Positions 1-6,291 of a stretch of 7,310 nt of DNA are shown one piece after another. The stretch is from Pseudomonadota bacterium (GTDB taxonomy: Bacteria; Pseudomonadota; Gammaproteobacteria; SZUA-229). A model generated the notes under the pieces. That model did no database searches and had not been told where the DNA came from. It was given only the letters and a program-made list of their open reading frames with translations. The stretch is taken from contig JADFWF010000251.1 in the NCBI GenBank assembly GCA_015222965.1, forward strand, positions 1 through 7,310, given 5' to 3'. The translations under genes were made by a program, and so were the position numbers. Positions within the stretch are counted from its first letter, which is position 1. Each line of letters begins with the position of its first letter.

Positions 1-862
1 CAGTGCAGCACTCAACAGCCGGCGGAAGTTTTTACTCGACTCCGCCCGTGCTGGCGGTGCGGCTACGCTCGTTGCTTTAGGCCTTGGTCTGTACTCGAAG
101 AATTCGGTATCACTGCCGGCTTCAGCCATACGCCCACCCGGCGCACTGGATGAAGACGATTTCCTCGGTGCCTGTATCCGCTGTGGTTTATGTGTGCGTG
201 ACTGCCCGTTTGATACTTTAAAACTTGCAACTTTTGGTGACAGAGTTACCACGGGCACACCTTACTTTACCGCGCGCGATATACCGTGCGAGATGTGTGA
301 TGACATTCCCTGCGTGAAAGCGTGCCCAACCGGTGCGCTGGACCACAGCCTGGAAAATATCGACGATGCCCGCATGGGACTCGCGGTATTGATCGACGAA
401 GAAAACTGCCTGAATTTTCAGGGGTTGCGCTGCGATGTCTGTTATCGCGTGTGCCCGGTTATCGACAAAGCCATTACCCTGGAGATGGAACATAATGTAC
501 GCAGCGGCGGCCACGCCATGTTCATACCCACGGTACATTCAGATCACTGCACTGGCTGCGGCAAATGTGAACGTGCCTGTGTACTGGAAGATACTGCCAT
601 CCGCGTGATGCCTTTTGAACTGGCAAAAGGCGAGTTGGGCCATCATTACCGCTGGGGCTGGAAAGAAAAAAATAAGGCAGGTGGAAGCCTGGTAGCACCG
701 GATGTCGAACATGAATACAACCTGCCGCAAGGTCAGACTTATGATCTTCAGGGTGAAGGGCTTATCATCAACGACGAGTCTTCAGACGCTAGTCCATTCG
801 GCAGTAACCCGCTCGACACACTGAAAAACAATTCACTCAATGCACAGGGGTCTGAAAGATGA
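1..862 (+). CDS. napG: NapG, periplasmic Tat-exported 4x[4Fe-4S] ferredoxin-type subunit of the nitrate reductase system (5' partial)
   Basis: NapG is an iron-sulfur protein thought to work with membrane protein NapH as a second quinol-oxidising route that passes electrons toward periplasmic NapAB. The frame is open from nt 2 with no start codon, so only the first few residues are missing; the first in-frame ATG (194) lies inside a cluster motif and is not the real start. Visible residues 6-11 read SRRKFL, a twin-arginine export motif, followed by an Ala/Gly/Leu-rich hydrophobic stretch. Four cysteine clusters follow in order: [43 protein letters not shown] and [12 protein letters not shown]. 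The stretches [19 protein letters not shown] and [16 protein letters not shown] agree closely with my memory of E. coli NapG. After the conserved GHHYRWGW the protein runs on for roughly 60 residues, longer than the E. coli protein as I recall it. It ends in an ATGA overlap with napH. Identification is very secure. Confidence 0.96.
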   Translation, partial: SAALNSRRKFLLDSARAGGAATLVALGLGLYSKNSVSLPASAIRPPGALDEDDFLGACIRCGLCVRDCPFDTLKLATFGDRVTTGTPYFTARDIPCEMCDDIPCVKACPTGALDHSLENIDDARMGLAVLIDEENCLNFQGLRCDVCYRVCPVIDKAITLEMEHNVRSGGHAMFIPTVHSDHCTGCGKCERACVLEDTAIRVMPFELAKGELGHHYRWGWKEKNKAGGSLVAPDVEHEYNLPQGQTYDLQGEGLIINDESSDASPFGSNPLDTLKNNSLNAQGSER

Positions 863-1824
863 GACGCCCCGCTTCTATAAACAAGCACCCCGGTGCAGAT
901 AACAGAGCAGACAAAGGCTGGTTGGTCGCCAATAAATGGCTGATCGCACGACGCTTCAGTCAGCTGTCGATTCTAGCTGTATTTTTAATAGGGCCATGGT
1001 TTAGCATCTGGTTAGTGACCGGAAATTTAAACTCCAGCCTGATACTTGAAACCGTACCGCTAACGGACCCCTACGTATTATTACAAAGTTTGTTTGCAGG
1101 GCACTCTCCGGAAAGTGTTGCAATAACTGGCGCAATGATCGTTTTAGTCTTTTATGTATTGATCGGTGGCCGTGTTTACTGTTCGTGGGTATGCCCGGTA
1201 AATATCATTACCGATGCCGCACAATGGTTACGTGATCAATTTAAGATCACCGGTGCTTCCAGCATCTCACGCAAAACCCGTTACTGGATCTTAGCCGCAA
1301 CACTGATACTGCCTCTAGTAACCGGCAGCATAGCCTGGGAGCTTGTTAACCCTGTTTCCATGTTGCATCGTGGCCTCATCTTCGGCATGGGATTAGCATG
1401 GTTTATTATCTTCGCCGTTTTCCTGCTGGATCTGTTAGTCAGCAGACGCGCATGGTGCAGCCACCTGTGCCCGGTAGGCGCCTTCTACGGTTTACTCGGC
1501 ACACACAGTTTGATCCGTATACGTGCTGACGCGCGTGATAATTGTGATGACTGCATGGACTGTTTCATGGTCTGCCCTGAACAGCAGGTGATCCGTCCGG
1601 CATTAAAAGGTTACATCAACAAAGCTTCCATCAAAACTGGTGATACAGAAGCTATTGGCCCGGTGATCACCTCAGCTAACTGTACCAACTGTGGCCGTTG
1701 CATTGATGTGTGCGCTAAAGATGTTTTCCATTTTGGCCTACGACTGAATAACAAAATAAATAACGATTTAAATAATTTAAACGATAAACAACTTAATCAT
1801 TCTTCTGGAGCAGAGGTCTTATGA
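859..1824 (+). CDS. napH: NapH, membrane-bound ferredoxin-type quinol dehydrogenase subunit
   Basis: NapH is the inner-membrane partner of NapG and is thought to oxidise quinol and feed electrons to NapG. The 321-residue product has about four membrane segments, roughly residues 34-54, 88-106, 142-160 and 172-194. It carries the two C-x3-CP motifs typical of the family: C108SWVCP and C200SHLCP. Two [4Fe-4S] motifs follow near the C-terminus, C229-x2-C-x2-C-x3-CP and C275-x2-C-x2-C-x3-C; the second has Ala instead of Pro after the last Cys. The ATG at 859 overlaps the napG stop (ATGA), with AGGGG at 846-850 as ribosome binding site, which suggests translational coupling. The last 25 or so residues form an Asn-rich tail ([15 protein letters not shown]) encoded by AT-rich DNA, and the protein is longer than the roughly 287 residues I recall for E. 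coli NapH. The family and the operon position agree. Confidence 0.96.
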   Translation: MRRPASINKHPGADNRADKGWLVANKWLIARRFSQLSILAVFLIGPWFSIWLVTGNLNSSLILETVPLTDPYVLLQSLFAGHSPESVAITGAMIVLVFYVLIGGRVYCSWVCPVNIITDAAQWLRDQFKITGASSISRKTRYWILAATLILPLVTGSIAWELVNPVSMLHRGLIFGMGLAWFIIFAVFLLDLLVSRRAWCSHLCPVGAFYGLLGTHSLIRIRADARDNCDDCMDCFMVCPEQQVIRPALKGYINKASIKTGDTEAIGPVITSANCTNCGRCIDVCAKDVFHFGLRLNNKINNDLNNLNDKQLNHSSGAEVL

Positions 1825-2267
1825 TGAAAAATATAACAGCAATCGCAGTATTACTGGTAACTGTAGGTTTCGGCACTCAACTAGCCGCTGAACCGATCAG
1901 TTCATTAAGGGGCGCAACTGATATCGATCAGGATTCTTCCGCAGCCGCAGCAAAAAGATACAACAAAGACGAGGAACCGATCGCACGTGATTACGTGCAA
2001 CAGCCGCCGTTGATTCCGCACAAGATAAAAAACTACCGCATTAATCTTAAATCAAATAAATGCATGAGTTGCCATAGCTGGTCAAATTATCGTGAAGCGA
2101 ATGCTACAAAAATTAGCCAGACACATTTTGAGTCTCGTGATAAAAACGTATTGGCCAATGTTTCCGCACGGCGTTATTTCTGTACGCAATGTCATGTTCC
2201 ACAGGTTGGCGCAGAACCCTTAGTAGAAAATAGTTTCCAGCCGGTTACTGCCATCACAGGTAAGTAG
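1821..2267 (+). CDS. napB: NapB, periplasmic dihaem cytochrome c subunit of nitrate reductase
   Basis: NapB receives electrons from NapC and passes them to the molybdenum subunit NapA in the periplasm. The 148-residue precursor starts with a Sec signal peptide (hydrophobic AIAVLLVTVGFG) with a likely cut after LAA at residue 23. Two haem c attachment sites are present, C81MSCH and C121TQCH. H67 (in PPLIPH) and H102 (in SQTHF) are the likely sixth ligands, as expected for bis-His NapB. The start is ambiguous: ATG at 1821 overlaps the napH stop (ATGA), while a second ATG at 1824 shares one base with it (TGATG). GAGG at 1813-1816 is spaced better for 1824 (7 nt) than for 1821 (4 nt); GGAG at 1807-1810 would serve 1821. 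The choice adds or removes one Met only. The identification rests on the haem spacing and the operon order G-H-B-C. Confidence 0.96.
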   Translation: MMKNITAIAVLLVTVGFGTQLAAEPISSLRGATDIDQDSSAAAAKRYNKDEEPIARDYVQQPPLIPHKIKNYRINLKSNKCMSCHSWSNYREANATKISQTHFESRDKNVLANVSARRYFCTQCHVPQVGAEPLVENSFQPVTAITGK

Positions 2268-2310
2268 GCATGCCTATTAACAACTGTGCGCGATAAAAAT
2301 AATTTTTTAT

Positions 2311-2314
2311 GGAA
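2311..2314 (+). promoter_or_regulatory. Ribosome binding site that sets the napC start
   Basis: GGAA at 2311-2314 lies 8 nt before ATG 2323. The in-frame TTG at 2317 would leave only 2 nt of spacing, so 2323 is preferred. An AT-only inverted repeat (ATAAAAA 2293-2299, TTTTTAT 2304-2310) sits directly upstream of it; its stability as RNA would be low. Confidence 0.55.
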
Positions 2315-2322
2315 CATTGATC

Positions 2323-2949
2323 ATGAGTAAAAATACTAAAGAATGTAACGACATGATACTTTGCAGAGTATGGCAGGTATTAAAAAAGCCCTCTGTAAAA
2401 TATTCATTGGGTACATTACTGATCGTCGGTTTTATCTCGGGTATCGTCTTCTGGGGCGGCTTCAACACCGCGATGGAAATGACGAACAACGAAGAGTTCT
2501 GCATCTCCTGTCACGAGATGGAAGACAACGTTTACCAGGAATACAAAGAGACCGTTCACTACAGTAACCGTACTGGTGTGCGCGCTACCTGCCCTGACTG
2601 CCACGTACCAAAAGAATGGCGCCACAAAGTGATTCGCAAGATACAGGCAAGTAACGAGTTACTACACAAAGCCCTCGGCACCATCGATACACGTGAGAAA
2701 TTTGAAGCCAAACGTCTGAAGCTGGCTGGCAATGTATGGCGCGCGATGGAAGCGACCGATTCTCGCGAATGCAGAAACTGCCACAACTTCGAGTTCATGG
2801 ACTTTACCGAACAGGGCCGCCGTGCAGTTCAGGCACACGACAAAGGCATCAGTGCAGGTAAAACTTGTATCGATTGTCATAAGGGTATCGCGCACGAACT
2901 GCCTGATATGCATGATGTAGACCCGGGTTCTTCAATCGGCGATATCTAG
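2323..2949 (+). CDS. napC: NapC, membrane-anchored tetrahaem quinol dehydrogenase (NapC/NirT family)
   Basis: NapC oxidises membrane quinol and gives electrons to NapB in the periplasm. From ATG 2323 the product is 208 residues, normal for the family. A single N-terminal membrane anchor spans about residues 27-49 and is not a cleaved signal. Four CxxCH haem sites follow: C60ISCH, C90PDCH, C150RNCH and C182IDCH. The context CISCHEME...YQEYKETVHYSNRTGVRATCPDCH is the standard NapC/NirT pattern, with CISCHEM providing the candidate Met next to haem 1. ATG 2353 (before ILCRVWQVLKKPS) is a less likely alternative start with a poorer ribosome site. The gene is 55 nt after napB, a wider gap than in the overlapping upstream genes, but no convincing separate promoter is visible. 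The NirT branch is possible by sequence; the position after napB makes NapC the better call. Confidence 0.95.
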   Translation: MSKNTKECNDMILCRVWQVLKKPSVKYSLGTLLIVGFISGIVFWGGFNTAMEMTNNEEFCISCHEMEDNVYQEYKETVHYSNRTGVRATCPDCHVPKEWRHKVIRKIQASNELLHKALGTIDTREKFEAKRLKLAGNVWRAMEATDSRECRNCHNFEFMDFTEQGRRAVQAHDKGISAGKTCIDCHKGIAHELPDMHDVDPGSSIGDI

Positions 2950-2960
2950 CATTCTGCCAC

Positions 2961-2990
2961 CTGGCCCCTTAACATAGGTTATGGGGCCAG
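2961..2990 (+). terminator. Strong hairpin at the end of the nap operon, probable terminator or mRNA 3'-end structure
   Basis: CTGGCCCC (2961-2968) pairs perfectly with GGGGCCAG (2983-2990). After one T-T mismatch the stem continues for 4 bp (TAAC 2970-2973 with GTTA 2978-2981), closing on the loop ATAG. It starts 11 nt after the napC stop. The sequence after it (ATCTGTAAAATTG) has no real T-tract, so it may be Rho-assisted, leaky, or a stabilising 3' structure that still allows read-through into moaA. Confidence 0.55.
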
Positions 2991-3003
2991 ATCTGTAAAA
3001 TTG

Positions 3004-3033
3004 TTATGCTGACCACCTGGACAAACAGCATAA
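3004..3033 (+). other. Second hairpin in the napC-moaA gap, possible moaA leader structure
   Basis: TTATGCTG (3004-3011) is perfectly complementary to CAGCATAA (3026-3033), with a 14-nt loop; a G-U pair could extend it by one. It lies 57 nt before moaA and has no T-tract behind it. It could be a leader-RNA structure or a protein-binding inverted repeat. I do not recognise the long Moco riboswitch fold here, and the space is too short for it. Confidence 0.35.
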
Positions 3034-3051
3034 TCACATGACAAATGCCAT

Positions 3052-3069
3052 TGAATTAAATTTAATTCA
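3052..3069. promoter_or_regulatory. Perfect 18-bp palindrome upstream of moaA, candidate operator
   Basis: TGAATTAAATTTAATTCA is its own reverse complement over all 18 bases. It ends 21 nt before the moaA ATG, where a repressor could block transcription or where it could form a transcript hairpin. It does not fit the FNR box (TTGAT-N4-ATCAA) or the ModE operator as I know them. The regulator is unknown. Confidence 0.45.
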
Positions 3070-3090
3070 GGTTTACCATCGAAGTTCGGT

Positions 3091-4095
3091 ATGAATAAAA
3101 CAAACACACAAAACAGCTCTTCACTGGTTGACCCGTTTGGTCGCAAAATTGAGTATGTGCGTTTGTCAGTTACAGATAAATGCAACCTACGCTGTTTCTA
3201 CTGCATGCCCAAAGGTTTTAAAGACTTCGAACAGCCCGAAAACTGGCTGACCTTTGACGAGATCGAACGCGTTATAAAAGCCTTCACCGAACTCGGCGTG
3301 GCACGCGTCAGATTGACCGGTGGCGAACCACTTGTCAGAAAAAACATCGCTCAGCTATCACAACGTCTTACCACCCTGCCCGGTTTGAATGATCTATCGC
3401 TCAGCACCAATGCGACCTTGCTCGACCACCAGGCAGACGACCTAAAACAGGCAGGCATCTCAAGGATCAACGTCAGTCTGGACAGCTTAGAACCCGAAAG
3501 ATTTAAAAAGATTACCGGTGGTGAATTACAGCCAGTACTCGATGGTCTGATGGCAGCAAAAGAAGCCGGTTTTACCCCGATCAAGATCAACATGGTGGCC
3601 ATGAAAGGCATCAATGATGACGAATTTGAAGACATGGTCAAATTCTGCCTACAACATGATTTCACCTTACGTTTTATCGAAACCATGCCGATGGGCGCGA
3701 CCGGTGAAGATGCAACAGATCACTACCTCGATCTGCAGACAGTAAAACAGCAACTGGCAAATAGCTTTGATTTAATCCCCGGCGTAATGCCTGGTGGTGG
3801 CCCGGCAAGATACGTACAGATCAAAGGCACCGATCTGCGCATCGGGTTTATCACCCCCATATCCCAGCATTTCTGTGAAAGCTGTAACCGGGTACGCCTG
3901 TCAACCGACGGTACGCTTTACCTGTGTTTAGGACAGGATGACAAGGTTGAATTACGGCCGCTGTTACGCCAGGGCATCAGTAATGACAAGCTAAAAGCCG
4001 TATTGATCGACGCCATTGCCCTAAAACCGCAAAAACACGAATTCAAAGACAAACCCCAGCAAGTGGTGCGTTTGATGAGCATGACCGGTGGTTGA
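3091..4095 (+). CDS. moaA: MoaA, GTP 3',8-cyclase (radical SAM), first step of molybdenum cofactor synthesis
   Basis: MoaA converts GTP to 3',8-cyclo-7,8-dihydro-GTP, which MoaC then turns into cyclic pyranopterin monophosphate in the cytoplasm. The 334-residue protein has the family's normal length and both clusters. The radical SAM site is C31-x3-C35-x2-C38 (CNLRCFYC), with DPFGRKIEYVRLSVTDKC before it and RLTGGEP at residues 74-80. The GTP-binding cluster is C262-x2-C265-x13-C279. The protein ends in the Gly-Gly tail typical of MoaA. ATG 3091 is the first start before the conserved DxxGR motif; GAAG at 3081-3084 is a weak ribosome site. It lies 141 nt after napC on the same strand, so it could be read through from nap or have its own promoter. 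The function fits the context, because NapA needs a molybdenum cofactor. It may be an additional copy to a moa gene elsewhere; this cannot be judged from the window. Confidence 0.95.
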   Translation: MNKTNTQNSSSLVDPFGRKIEYVRLSVTDKCNLRCFYCMPKGFKDFEQPENWLTFDEIERVIKAFTELGVARVRLTGGEPLVRKNIAQLSQRLTTLPGLNDLSLSTNATLLDHQADDLKQAGISRINVSLDSLEPERFKKITGGELQPVLDGLMAAKEAGFTPIKINMVAMKGINDDEFEDMVKFCLQHDFTLRFIETMPMGATGEDATDHYLDLQTVKQQLANSFDLIPGVMPGGGPARYVQIKGTDLRIGFITPISQHFCESCNRVRLSTDGTLYLCLGQDDKVELRPLLRQGISNDKLKAVLIDAIALKPQKHEFKDKPQQVVRLMSMTGG

Positions 4096-4102
4096 CGGCC
4101 AA

Positions 4103-4230
4103 AAAGAGAAGTTGGCAGTTGGCAGTCGGCAGTAAAAGCGAAACTGTAGCTTGTGCTACAAAGCCTGCGGCTTTGTAGTTTTTTTGTTTTTAACTGCAAA
4201 CTGATAACTGCCTACTGCCAGCTTCTCTTT
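4103..4230. repeat. 128-bp imperfect inverted repeat (REP/MITE-like element) in the convergent moaA/radical SAM gap
   Basis: The 31-bp arms 4103-4133 and 4200-4230 match as inverted repeats at 26 of 31 positions, and two of the mismatches are G-U wobbles. Each arm shows a short internal direct repeat: TGGCAGT then GGCAGT then CAGT on the left, and ACTG, ACTGCC, ACTGCCA on the right, flanked by AAAGAGAAG and CTTCTCTTT. The centre holds a terminator hairpin. Repeats built of GGCAGT/ACTGCC units between genes occur in many bacterial genomes as dispersed non-coding elements. That this one is multicopy is inference. It carries no gene. Confidence 0.6.
4156..4191 (+). terminator. Intrinsic terminator of moaA inside the inverted repeat
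   Basis: CTACAAAGCC (4156-4165) pairs perfectly with GGCTTTGTAG (4169-4178) around the loop TGC, followed by seven T (4179-4185), G, and five more T. This is a textbook Rho-independent terminator for + strand transcription from moaA. On the minus strand the hairpin is not followed by a T-tract, so it should not act as an intrinsic terminator for the convergent gene. A shorter competing stem, TGTAGC (4145-4150) with GCTACA (4155-4160), shares the first half of the terminator stem. Confidence 0.88.
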
Positions 4231-4267
4231 GCCTTCGCCAGCGGGTTCAAAGATCGTCACAAACACT

Positions 4268-5779
4268 TTAAACCACTTTGCGTGTAGAGCGCGGAACACC
4301 CCAACTGGTATTAGGCCGCCTGAAATTGTAGCGGTAAATTCGCTGCATCCAGGGTTTCTGGAACAATCGCCACAATGGACCGGAAACACCCAACGCCCGT
4401 AAGACACGTTGCGAAACAGGCAGGATAGGCTCCACCAGACCGGGCAGCACCCAGTTGCCAGCTTCATACGCCTGCTGTTGTAGAAAATCCGGCAGAAAAT
4501 CAGCGACTGCCGGCTCAATATAGAAGGTCGGCAATAAAGATATATCTTCAGCTTTGACGCGTCCTTGTTTGATCAAAGATTGCGTGAGCGGTGTGCCCGG
4601 ATAAAGACGGACGCCAGTCATCGCGACGACTGCTGTGGGATTCATTTTTCTCAGGGCCCGACAGGTTGCTCGTACACTTTCTTCGGTTTCTCCCGGTGCA
4701 CCAAAAATAATGGTCTGACAGACTTTTAATCCAGCCTCCATGCAATAACGGTTAGCGCGCTCAGCAATTTCTGTGTTGAATGATTTTCCCAGCCTGGTTA
4801 ACTGGCCATCGTCAACAGCATCGGTGCCCAGTTCGATGCCTTCGCATCCGGCGTCTGCCATTAACTGCGCTTGATGGCGATCGAGTTTTATGGGGGTGGC
4901 ATAACAGCTCCAGCGTATATTGAGCTTACGGCGTAGAATTTCTTCGCAGATAGCTTCGACATGTCCGCGTGGAAAATTGAGGATGGAATCGACAAAAAAT
5001 ATCGGGTGCGGGCCATAATCTTGCTGCAGTTTTTCAATCTCATCGACCACGTCAACAGCATCTCGCGCACGAAAACGATTGCCTTCCAACAGCGGGTAGG
5101 TGCAATAACTGCATTTGAAAACACAGCCGCGTTTGGTTTGTATATTGCCGGTGCCACCACGCCTGATATAACGTGCATAATCAAACGGGCTGCGCAGCGG
5201 TTGCAGATTTTCTGACCAGTTGGCTGGGCGTTGAGGCTGAATCGCAGGTCCAAACGAATCATCAGCCAATGACATTCTGATATGTGAAGAACCGGTTTTT
5301 GATGCTGCTGATATCACGGGCGAAATCACGCCCGCGATGGCAGATGGGTCGCGACCGTTTTCCAACGCCTGCAACAATGCAACAAATGCACGCTCTCCCT
5401 CGCCGGCAATTCCCCAGTCACCGTCAAGCTCATGCATATAAGCCTGCGGCAGAATAGAAAAACCAGAACCGCCAAGTACCACCGGCGCATTACTGGCATC
5501 GTGCAGTGCATCAACAACTTCGCGATGAAGTGCCAGGTAGTCAACGGTAAGAGGATAAGCAGCGTTATCGACATTACGCAGTGACAGACCAATGACCTGC
5601 GGCTGAAAGCGGGCGACCTGTGCACGCAGCTCATGCAGCGGATGGCGGCCAAAACAAAGGTCTGCCACTTCAACTTCATAACCCGCCTTTTTAACTGCGG
5701 CAGCAACATAAGCCAGCCCCAGTGGAAAAATAGGGTCCGGCAGATGTTCACGATTGGCAGAAACCAGCAGGATACGCAT
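4268..5779 (-). CDS. B12-binding-domain radical SAM protein, substrate unknown
   Basis: The 503-residue cytoplasmic protein has an N-terminal cobalamin-binding-type Rossmann domain (about residues 1-150), starting MRILLVSANRE and containing GLSLRNVDN (64-72) and VVLGGSGFS (100-108). A radical SAM domain follows (about 205-400) with C219-x3-C223-x2-C226 (KRGCVFKCSYC), then TYPLLEG. The later motif GIELGTD (314-320) and IIFGAPGETEES are typical of the SPASM-less B12 radical SAM group. The histidine motif DxHxxG of methionine-synthase-type B12 domains is absent (DLCFGR at 40-45), as in radical SAM methylases and BchE-like enzymes that bind B12 without a His ligand. The last 100 residues form an accessory C-terminal region that may contact substrate. 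ATG 5779 precedes the standard B12-domain start, but no clear Shine-Dalgarno is visible. Relatives include methylases acting on lipids, antibiotics and tetrapyrroles; I cannot choose among them. It converges on moaA and diverges from nirS. Confidence 0.85.
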   Translation of the reverse strand: MRILLVSANREHLPDPIFPLGLAYVAAAVKKAGYEVEVADLCFGRHPLHELRAQVARFQPQVIGLSLRNVDNAAYPLTVDYLALHREVVDALHDASNAPVVLGGSGFSILPQAYMHELDGDWGIAGEGERAFVALLQALENGRDPSAIAGVISPVISAASKTGSSHIRMSLADDSFGPAIQPQRPANWSENLQPLRSPFDYARYIRRGGTGNIQTKRGCVFKCSYCTYPLLEGNRFRARDAVDVVDEIEKLQQDYGPHPIFFVDSILNFPRGHVEAICEEILRRKLNIRWSCYATPIKLDRHQAQLMADAGCEGIELGTDAVDDGQLTRLGKSFNTEIAERANRYCMEAGLKVCQTIIFGAPGETEESVRATCRALRKMNPTAVVAMTGVRLYPGTPLTQSLIKQGRVKAEDISLLPTFYIEPAVADFLPDFLQQQAYEAGNWVLPGLVEPILPVSQRVLRALGVSGPLWRLFQKPWMQRIYRYNFRRPNTSWGVPRSTRKVV

Positions 5780-6120
5780 CAGGGTTATTTGTTTTGTTGC
5801 TCGCTATGTCGTTTGTTTTATTGTTTGACCTGTTAAATATTTACAACAACGTCTGTACACAAAAAAATAGACCGGTAAAAAGTGTAACAGTTCGTTCGTT
5901 AAACAAAAGCATTTTGACGGGCGACTGATCGTCTAAAGCGGTCTTTTGCCGGACTATTCCCACTATTTTTTCATGGGCAATTAAAGGAATGCAGAATTAT
6001 CGTGATTTTTGTTTAAATACAAAGCAAGCAATGACCGATAATGGCTGTTTTCCCTGGTCTCCAAAACGCCATAACATCCCCAAAAAAACATCAGACACCG
6101 CCTTCACAGCACACTTGTGT
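5780..6120. other. Intergenic stretch between the divergent B12/radical SAM gene and the nirS control region; no gene seen
   Basis: About 340 bases hold no convincing reading frame. The part next to the radical SAM gene (5780-5835) is rich in GTTT/TTTG on the + strand, giving that gene an A-rich leader. Its promoter must lie here on the minus strand, but I see no hexamer pair good enough to call. An ACCGGT palindrome (5871-5876) and short imperfect repeats such as TTGCC/GGCAA around 5947-5980 are present and may mean nothing. Confidence 0.4.
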
Positions 6121-6134
6121 TTGATGTAAATCAA
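6121..6134. promoter_or_regulatory. Distal FNR/ANR/DNR-type operator of nirS
   Basis: TTGATGTAAATCAA matches the consensus TTGAT-N4-ATCAA at every fixed position. Its centre is exactly 48 bp upstream of the second box, near -88 to -90 relative to the predicted start of transcription. That placement suits an upstream (class I-like) activator site. The box is palindromic, but it is over 340 bp from the divergent radical SAM start codon, so nirS is the likely target. Confidence 0.85.
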
Positions 6135-6168
6135 TAACTTTGTATCCAGTCAAAAACTCAGGTTTTTG

Positions 6169-6182
6169 TTGATATAAATCAA
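6169..6182. promoter_or_regulatory. Proximal FNR/ANR/DNR-type operator of nirS
   Basis: TTGATATAAATCAA is a second perfect TTGAT-N4-ATCAA site. Its centre (6175.5) lies about 40 bp before the predicted transcription start, the -41.5 position of class II FNR/CRP-family activation. Which family member binds (oxygen-sensing FNR/ANR or nitric-oxide-sensing DNR/NNR) cannot be told from the box alone. Confidence 0.88.
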
Positions 6183-6202
6183 ACCAACAGAGGCCAATAG
6201 GG

Positions 6203-6208
6203 AATAAT
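6203..6208 (+). promoter_or_regulatory. Candidate -10 element of the nirS promoter
   Basis: AATAAT differs from TATAAT at one base. It would put the transcription start near 6215, which agrees with the proximal FNR-type box sitting at about -41.5. There is no good -35 hexamer, as expected for an activator-dependent promoter. The leader would be about 75 nt. Confidence 0.5.
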
Positions 6209-6280
6209 GTCGAGCCTGCATAAATACTAATCCGTAAATCAATAACAATTCGCAACATAATCTATTGCAAATAAGAGATA

Positions 6281-6284
6281 GGAG
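6281..6284 (+). promoter_or_regulatory. Ribosome binding site of nirS
   Basis: GGAG within AGATAGGAG lies 7 nt before ATG 6292, an ideal spacing that fixes the nirS start. Confidence 0.85.
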
Positions 6285-6291
6285 TCAATTG

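Noticed and set aside
194..196. ATG 194 as the start of napG
   Set aside because: It would remove the Tat signal and split the first [4Fe-4S] motif ([12 protein letters not shown]); the frame is open to the window start.
2991..3090. Molybdenum-cofactor riboswitch before moaA
   Set aside because: The available leader is about 100 nt with only one simple hairpin and a palindrome; I cannot match it to the multi-stem Moco RNA motif.
4103..4230. CRISPR array or phage attachment site, suggested by the repeated GGCAGT units
   Set aside because: The units are 4-7 bp with no regular spacers, arranged as two inverted arms, with no integrase or cas gene nearby.
4156..4518. Minus-strand reading frame over the end of the radical SAM gene and the inverted repeat
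   Set aside because: It overlaps the radical SAM coding region in another frame, and its C-terminal end is only a translation of the GGCAGT repeat arm.
5989..6129. 46-codon + strand reading frame in the nirS upstream region, ATG 5989, preceded by AAAGGA
   Set aside because: The purine stretch touches the ATG with no spacing, the frame runs into the distal FNR-type box, and the product (MQNYRDFCLN...) resembles no family. It is most likely chance.
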